In this document: in pieces, positions 58,717 to 64,000 of the stretch | Position numbering within the stretch: position 1 is the first letter of the stretch | Layout of the letters: each line of letters opens with the position of its first letter | Assembly (NCBI GenBank): GCA_033296885.1 | Contig: MU863879.1 | Span: forward strand, 466,288 to 530,287 | Direction of reading: 5' to 3' | DNA from: Triangularia verruculosa | Taxonomy: Eukaryota; Ascomycota; Sordariomycetes; Sordariales; Podosporaceae | DNA length: 64,000 nt | Position numbers and translations under genes: made by a program | Notes under the pieces: generated by a model | What the model saw: only the letters and a program-made list of their open reading frames with translations | Database searches by the model: none | What the model was told of the DNA's origin: nothing

Positions 58717-59059
58717 TGTTGACTTGTGCTCTATTGCTTGTGCTTGCTTTCTACATACAGGATTGAGAGGAGAGGAGAGGTCTACTTATACAAGTGTGCT
58801 GGTCTTCCAGCAGGTTCTACAGGGCACTGGGTCCCTATAGGGTAGCAGGGTGCCCTGTGGGACTACTAAGCTATAAAGGGTATAGCTTAGTTCTACGGGC
58901 TTCGATTCCCTTCGATAGCTGACAAATCCTTGGGAGCCGAGCCCTTTGGTAGGTCTTAGGTTACGCTAGACCTATAATAGTATAGTGCTAAGGTTAGGCT
59001 TGGCCGGCACCTCAATATCTGGGTCTTACCCGGCACCTATTATGTGCCATACGTTAACA
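58717..59059 (-). repeat. 3' LTR of the copia element
   Basis: 343 bp between TGTTGAC and GTTAACA, directly adjoining a polypurine tract on the inner side. It contains a perfect 10-bp hairpin at 58,866-58,890. Without the 5' LTR in view the exact borders rest on the terminal repeats and the polypurine tract. Confidence 0.75.
58866..58890. other. Perfect hairpin within the LTR
   Basis: CTAAGCTATA, a 5-base loop, then TATAGCTTAG. A similar hairpin occupies the solo-LTR-like unit at 57,316. It may act in LTR transcription or 3'-end formation; the role is inferred. Confidence 0.6.
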
Positions 59060-59070
59060 CCCCCTCTGTG
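59060..59070 (-). other. Polypurine tract of the copia element
   Basis: On the minus strand CACAGAGGGGG abuts the LTR start TGTTAACG, the expected plus-strand DNA priming site. Confidence 0.75.
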
Positions 59071-59097
59071 GCTTATATAGGTGCCACTGAGCCCCCT

Positions 59098-62000
59098 CTA
59101 TAGTATCGTACTGTAGGGCTTGGAATAGTTCAGTAGCTGTAAGAAGCGCTGGAACTTAGGGGCTGTTAGGGCCTTTGTTAACCCGTCAGCAGCCATATCC
59201 TCTGTAGGTACGAAGGATATAGTGATGTTGCCTGCTGAAACACTCTCTCTGACGCCTTGGAATTTCAAGAGGGTGTGCTTGGTTCGGCTGTGGTGCTTGG
59301 GGTTGTAGGCAGTCTCAATAGTACCTTGGTTGTTTGATTTCAGGGGAGTAGGTCTCTGGAGTGGGCGCTGTATTTTACTGAATAGACTTCGTAGCTACAG
59401 TGCCTCTCGATTTCCTTCTATAAGGGCTGTGTATTCAGCTTCGAGGGTGCTGTAGGCCACTGTTGAGGCTCGCTTTGATTTCCAGCTTACTGGGCTTCCA
59501 CTGATAAGGAATACGTAGCCGTAGGTTGACCGGGCAGTAGTCTTGCAGCCTGCAAAGTCACTGTCAGTATACCCTATAGGCTGTGTGGCCTTTGAGGTAC
59601 CGTAGGTAATAGCGTATTGGGCAGTGCTATGTAGGTAGCTAAGGAGCTTCTTAGCTGCCTTTAAATGGGCTACTGTAGGCTGCTGTAGGTGCCGTGAGAG
59701 CCACTGGATAGAGTGCGCTATATCAACCCTGGTTTGGGTTATAGCGTAAGTGGCAGTGCCTATAAGGCGTTGGTATAGCTTCTGGTCTGCCTTGCTTAGT
59801 GGTGGTGATGGTGTTTTAGGACTAGTGAGCCCTGGAGAGAGCGGTATTGTAGGCCCGTGGGTACTGAGGCCGAAGTGTTGAATAGCCTCTGTAATATAGG
59901 CTCCTTGGTGAAGCCACAGCCGGCGTTTGGGCCTGTCCCGTTCAATTTGAACACCTAGGAAGAATTTGGCCGGGCTTAGATCTTTAATATTATAGGCTTT
60001 GGCTAGGCCTTGCTTCAAGGCTTGGATCTTCTGAATAGAGGGCCCAACCAGAAGACAGTTATCTACGTGGCTGACGATGAAGATACCGTCTTTGGCGTTG
60101 TAGTAGATAGCCGAATTAGAGGTGAGAGGACGGAAGCCTAGGCTCTTGGCTAAGCCGGTTACTTGTTGTTGCTAAAGGTAGGGGGTTTGTTTCAGGCCGT
60201 AAAGGGACTTCTTCAGTAGTATGACTTGGTCTTCAGAAGGATCCCAACTATGTTGCTTTAGTAGTGTTATAGCGGCTTCACTGCTGAGACTGAATTCGTA
60301 GAGGCCTTTAGGGATTTTAATATATATATTAAAATCCACGCCTGAATTTAAAAAGGCTCCTATGAAGTCGATTTGTTTAACTTTAAGGTCCTCAACGGCT
60401 GCAATAGCCAGTATTATCCTCTAGGTAGGTGGTGCTGTAGTGGTGGCAAAGGTCTCTGAGAAATCGGTTCCGGGGACCTGTTGGAAGCCTTTTACTACTA
60501 GTCGGGCTTTGAACTTAGTAGTTCGGCCCTGAGAGTCCTTCTTTTCCTTGAAAACCCAGCGGCTAGTAATGGGGCGTTTAAATGCCTTGGAGCGCTTGAC
60601 GAAGTAGAAGGTTTTGGTGGCTAGTAGCTGCTGTAATTCACTGAAGGTAGCCTTTAACTAGTGCTCCTTTAGTGGGTGCTTTAGAGCCTGCTTGAAGGTA
60701 TTAGGCTCTGAGGTGCTACTTGTGGTACTGTGGGCTACTGCAGTAGTAGCGTTGGTGACTAAGTAGGTTACTAATTTAGTGGTATCTATGGCATCGTCTT
60801 CCACTACTTGGTATTCTTCCTTTTGCTCTTTGGAAGCCTGTGGTAGGTGGATTTTAATGCTGGTAGGCCTGGGAGGTGCTGTGGGTGTAAGGGATAATTC
60901 TTCCTTTGTAGAAGGTGTTGTAGGCTCTTCAGCCTCCTTAGCTTTAGGGAGCTGTAGGGTGCTCGTAGGGCTCCGAGGGCCCTGTAGGTGGGGCTTGAGG
61001 TCCTCGTAGAATTTGACGAAAGGAGTTTGAATTACCTGCCGTTGGCCGAGCTACACTAGGTAGGTTTGGTGGCTTAGGACTGCTAGTAGTCGTCCTTTGG
61101 TGCCTCTGGGTAGTAGTTTCTGCCCTGTAGGACGCTTCTTAGGGGGTATAAGCACTGTGACTTCAGTGCTAATAGCCCTGTAGTATTGAAGGTTAGGGAT
61201 GTGTGGTGCTTGAGAGGGCACTAATTCGTCGAGGAAGAGCTGGTAGGGGGTGAGCTCCCGAGTGGAATTCGCAGTACGGTTGATCAATTCTACTATAGAG
61301 CCTATGGTATAGTACTAGAGAGTTGGAGGAAGCTCAAAGGCTATGAAGGTAGCCCTAAGGCGGTCCAAGACCACCCGTATTGACCGTTCTGCTAGGCCGT
61401 TTTGGTGGTGGGCGTAGGGGCTTGATTCACTGAAGGTAATACCTTTTTCAGCGAGGTAGGGTAGTAAAGCTTTTATTTCCTTGCCTCCGTCGTAGTGAAA
61501 CTGGGCTGGGTACCGCTTATAGGTATTATATAAGGCCTCTATAGCGGACCGAGCCTCTGTAGTAGTTTCGTCTTTGGATTTTAGAAGCCTTATTATCCTG
61601 AAGCGAGTCTTCCGATCTACTAGAATAAGACCGTAAGGCCTATTGTTCAGTGGCGTAGGGCGGATAACAAATATATCCCCTTCTAGCCGACCTAAGGCCA
61701 GTGATGGATCGGCTATAGGCCGCTTGGAAGGCTTCCGCAGTATATTTGCTGTATCACAGCTTCTGCAGGCCAAGTCTTTAGGGCGTATCTTCTGGAAGTT
61801 GGGCATACCTTTGGTAATCAAGGCAGTCTTTTTCAGAAGGTCTAGGCCGATATGCCCTAGTCTGATATGCCAGAGCTGGGCGGCCTGGATTAGTGCTTTA
61901 GAGGGTCTTTTCAGCGCAGTGGTGAGTGCGGGAGCTACTGGAGGCTCTAATACCCCCTCTGGAAGTTCCGAGTTTTCAGGGGTATTCAGGGGTTCAGGGG

Positions 62001-63789
62001 TAGACCCACTATTCAGGGGTTCAGGGGTAGACCTATTATTCAGGGGTTCAGGGGCTTCTCGAGCCTCACTGTCATCACTGTCTTCAGTGGTATAATAGTG
62101 CCACGTAGACCCATAGACTAGTGGTTGATGGGAGGTAGTTTTGGCGCTATTTACGCTTTTAGTGGTGAAGAAGAAGCCGTTTTTCTGGAAGTTTAGTAGT
62201 GCTAATAGCTTCCGAGAAGCCGTATATAGCTTTTCTTTCATTATTGTACCCCCTGAGGCATAGAGCCTATAGCTACTTACTATATTTAGTGGGAAGTCTG
62301 GAATGTAAAGGGTCTTTTGAAGGGTTATAGAGCTGTAGTCTGCTATACTATCCTTGAACCTAGTGAGGAATTCAACTCTTACAGTGCCTACGCTTTGTGG
62401 CTTGATAGGGCCACCACCTGTACCTACGGTTCCTAGTGAAGAAGAGAACTGTAGGTTTGTGAAGAGGGCTTTGTTGTTGCAGATGTGCACTGTAGACCCT
62501 GTATCGAAGAGCTATTGGTTGGAGGGTTTGTGGCTGTAGTGGGTGAAATCAGAGCTCTTAGAAGGAGGCTCTGGATCGCTGTATTCTTTAGCAGTATTGC
62601 TGTTGAATATAGTGCCTGACTCGAGGTTGTAGCCTATAGTAAAGGCTTCGTTGGTGGCTGAGTTTTCAGTGGGCTTTTCCGCATCTTTAGTGCTGAAAGC
62701 CTCTTCTAGGGGTTCCTTCTTAGGCCTGTGGCCTTGGTGCCCCCCTCGCCGCTTGCCCTTTGGATTAGTAGGCTGGCTAGTGGGTTGGTTTAAGGACTTA
62801 GGGCTCTGATCTTCCTTAGTGGGAGTCTGAGAGGGCCGGTTACTGTTGGTAGGTTTGTGGTTAGGTCTGCGGTTGTACTTGTAATCAGCCTGCAGTGCTG
62901 AGAGCCGCTGTGAAGTGGTTGAAGCCGTATTGCGAGTCTCGGCTAGTAGGTCCTCCTGGAAGTACAGTAGGCTTAGCTTTATAGGCTTGCCTTCTGTATT
63001 GTAGAGCTACTGTTCTTGCCGTAGTAGGCCTTTGTAGCGCTCTGCCTACTGGGAGAAGTGGCCTTCTAGTATGTTGAAATAGTAGTTGATTTGATTAATC
63101 TCAGCTATTTTAACGCCTAGGGCGCTCAGCCGGGCTACGAGGGTGTTGAATTTAGCGTTGAAGTCCACTATATTGGTGGATCCGTCGAATCTCAGGTCGT
63201 GGTATTCCCTGTATAGGGAGTCTCGGAGTACTGGCTGGGTAGGAGCGTACTATACTCTCAGGCGTTTATAGGCCACGGCGGGGTCGGTATCGAAGGCTAT
63301 GGTAGAAAGTGGTCCCTCTCTCAGTGTATTTCGGAGGGTTAACAGTAAGGCAGCCTTCTGTGGATTAGTAAGTAGGCTACTGATCCGGTCTGGGTCCTCC
63401 AGAAAGTCAGGGATTTGTAGTGCCCTGAACTGAATCGATATAGCCTGGTACCACTGTTGGTAGTTTTCAGGCCCTAATAAGCGCTGTTTTTCAGCGAAGT
63501 ATAGGGACTGTTTAGCCAGCTCCTTCGTTATAAGAGCGCTAAAGTCCATCGCCGAGTGCCCTGAGAGCCCTGTAGAAGTAGAGGGCTTGGGGGTAGGCGC
63601 AGGGGGTTGAGGAGGTGGCTGCGGCTGTTGTTGTTGTTCAGCCACTAGGTTGCGTTCAAGCAGTGTAATCATCTGCTGAAGCCGGTTCTCGAGGGCATTG
63701 ATTTGAGCCTGTAAGCCTTGTAGGCTTGGGCTTGGGGGCGCTGAAGCAGCGCCAGCCGAGTGGTCCATAGGTTGGTCGTGTTCAACCAT
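59098..63789 (-). pseudogene. Copia gag-pol polyprotein frame with ten in-frame TAG codons
   Basis: One uninterrupted phase from ATG at 63,789 to TAG at 59,098: 1,564 codons, no frameshift, no TAA or TGA. Internal TAG codons start (plus-strand low base) at 63250, 63049, 63007, 62512, 61315, 61051, 60658, 60421, 60172 and 59395, i.e. residues 180, 247, 261, 426, 825, 913, 1044, 1123, 1206 and 1465. Domains: gag with a Gln/Pro linker and no zinc knuckle; protease LFDTGST at 62,503; integrase with LWHIRLGH, CRSC, YDGGKEI and NGLAERS; reverse transcriptase with SRWVFKEKK, LYGLKQ and HVDN (YVDD box, 60,058-60,069); RNase H with DSDFAG and EAEY. Seven TAGs fall where copia proteins have Trp, for example EAL-stop-LR, LKQTPYL-stop and stop-LFDTGS. 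Other Trp codons (at least eight) remain TGG. By plain reading it is dead. Confidence 0.85.
61976..62055. repeat. Short tandem repeat inside pol
   Basis: Repeats of GGGGTTCAGGGGTAGACC-like units encode a Pro/Glu/Leu/Asn/Ser/Thr-rich linker (EPLNNRSTPEPLNSGSTPEP) between the protease and integrase regions. It keeps the reading frame and is probably a length-variable spacer. Confidence 0.75.
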
Positions 63790-64000
63790 GGTTGGTGAGG
63801 TTACAGTGGGATAGCCTATACTACAGCACTATTCCAGTGAGTAGTAGCCTGAAGTTCAGTGCTACAGGTCGTCGATCGGAGCACAGGAGGCGCTAATCGG
63901 TGGTAGGTAGGTGCTGTAGTACAGCACCTGCGAACTGCCAGCGGTAGGCAGTGTAGTCGAGGTTCCGTAGGTCGGCTTCCGGGCCGTTTAGTTACCCGGG

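Larger units (their letters stand above)
58717..64000 (-). mobile_element. Ty1/copia LTR retrotransposon, truncated by window end
   Basis: The order on the minus strand is leader (63,790-64,000), gag, protease, integrase, reverse transcriptase, RNase H, polypurine tract and 3' LTR; integrase before RT identifies the copia superfamily. The LTR ends on TGTTGAC and GTTAACA (plus-strand view, 6 of 7 bases inverted). TATAT precedes it as a candidate target duplication whose partner would be beyond the window, as would the 5' LTR. GC content is normal, unlike the neighbouring relics, yet the single long frame holds ten internal TAG codons. Confidence 0.88.

Noticed and set aside
59098..63789. Reassignment of TAG to Trp as a nuclear code change
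   Set aside because: Host genes in the window use TAG as a normal terminator (for example cysteinyl-tRNA synthetase and the coiled-coil gene), so a global code change is excluded.
1..64000. CRISPR array, prokaryotic operons, rRNA genes or a secondary-metabolite cluster
   Set aside because: None seen; the window is a eukaryotic fungal chromosome with intron-bearing housekeeping genes.

Overview
The window is nuclear DNA of a filamentous ascomycete. The evidence is short spliceosomal introns (54-116 bp, one of 288 bp) with GTAAGT-type donors and CTAAC-type branch sites, an intron-containing tRNA-Ala, typical Pezizomycotina housekeeping genes, and AT-rich transposon relics carrying RIP-type mutations (CpA to TpA on both strands). 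Protein similarity recalled from memory suggests Sordariomycetes, perhaps Sordariales. This was not tested by a search.

Positions 1-54,800 are mostly ordinary euchromatin with protein genes on both strands: CHO2 phosphatidylethanolamine methyltransferase (-), a proline-rich hypothetical (+), eIF3g/TIF35 (-), a PH-domain protein (-), a serine-rich coiled-coil hypothetical (-), an L-2-hydroxyglutarate dehydrogenase-like flavoprotein (+), MET13 methylenetetrahydrofolate reductase (-), tRNA-Ala(AGC) (-), a ROG1-type DUF676 lipase (-), a transcription-factor-like protein with a BED-like finger and a Zn2Cys6-like motif (+), exocyst SEC5 (-), NAD-isocitrate dehydrogenase subunit IDH2 (+), an 85-residue small protein (+), cysteinyl-tRNA synthetase (-) and a single-pass membrane hypothetical (+). 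Exon structures were rebuilt by hand from splice sites, and each spliced model gives an intact reading frame. The genes serve unrelated pathways; no biosynthetic cluster is evident. A 5.3 kb stretch (39,143-44,414) has no recognisable gene. A 69-base run of N lies inside a TACA microsatellite (19,488-19,556).

Positions 45,950-48,100 are an accessory island. Two diverged copies of an unrecognised coding sequence lie between low-complexity tandem repeats beside the 3' end of the cysteinyl-tRNA synthetase gene.

Positions 54,975-64,000 are a nested transposon block: a heavily RIP-mutated LTR-retrotransposon gag relic; a GC-normal solo-LTR-like unit with 8-bp terminal inverted repeats; a second AT-rich relic; and a Ty1/copia element on the minus strand with its 3' LTR and polypurine tract, running off the window end.

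The most interesting observation is in the copia element. Gag and pol form one 1,563-codon frame with no frameshift and no TAA or TGA. It is interrupted by ten internal TAG codons, at least seven of them where the family normally has Trp (TGG). The reverse-transcriptase YVDD box reads HVDN, with the last residue encoded by AAC after a T. All these changes are G-to-A in TpG context on the coding strand, which is one half of what RIP produces. They are also exactly the class that A-to-I mRNA editing (UAG read as UGG, preferred U at -1), known from sexual tissue of Sordariomycetes, could reverse. The neighbouring gag relic has TAA and TAG stops from both strands, as ordinary RIP would give.
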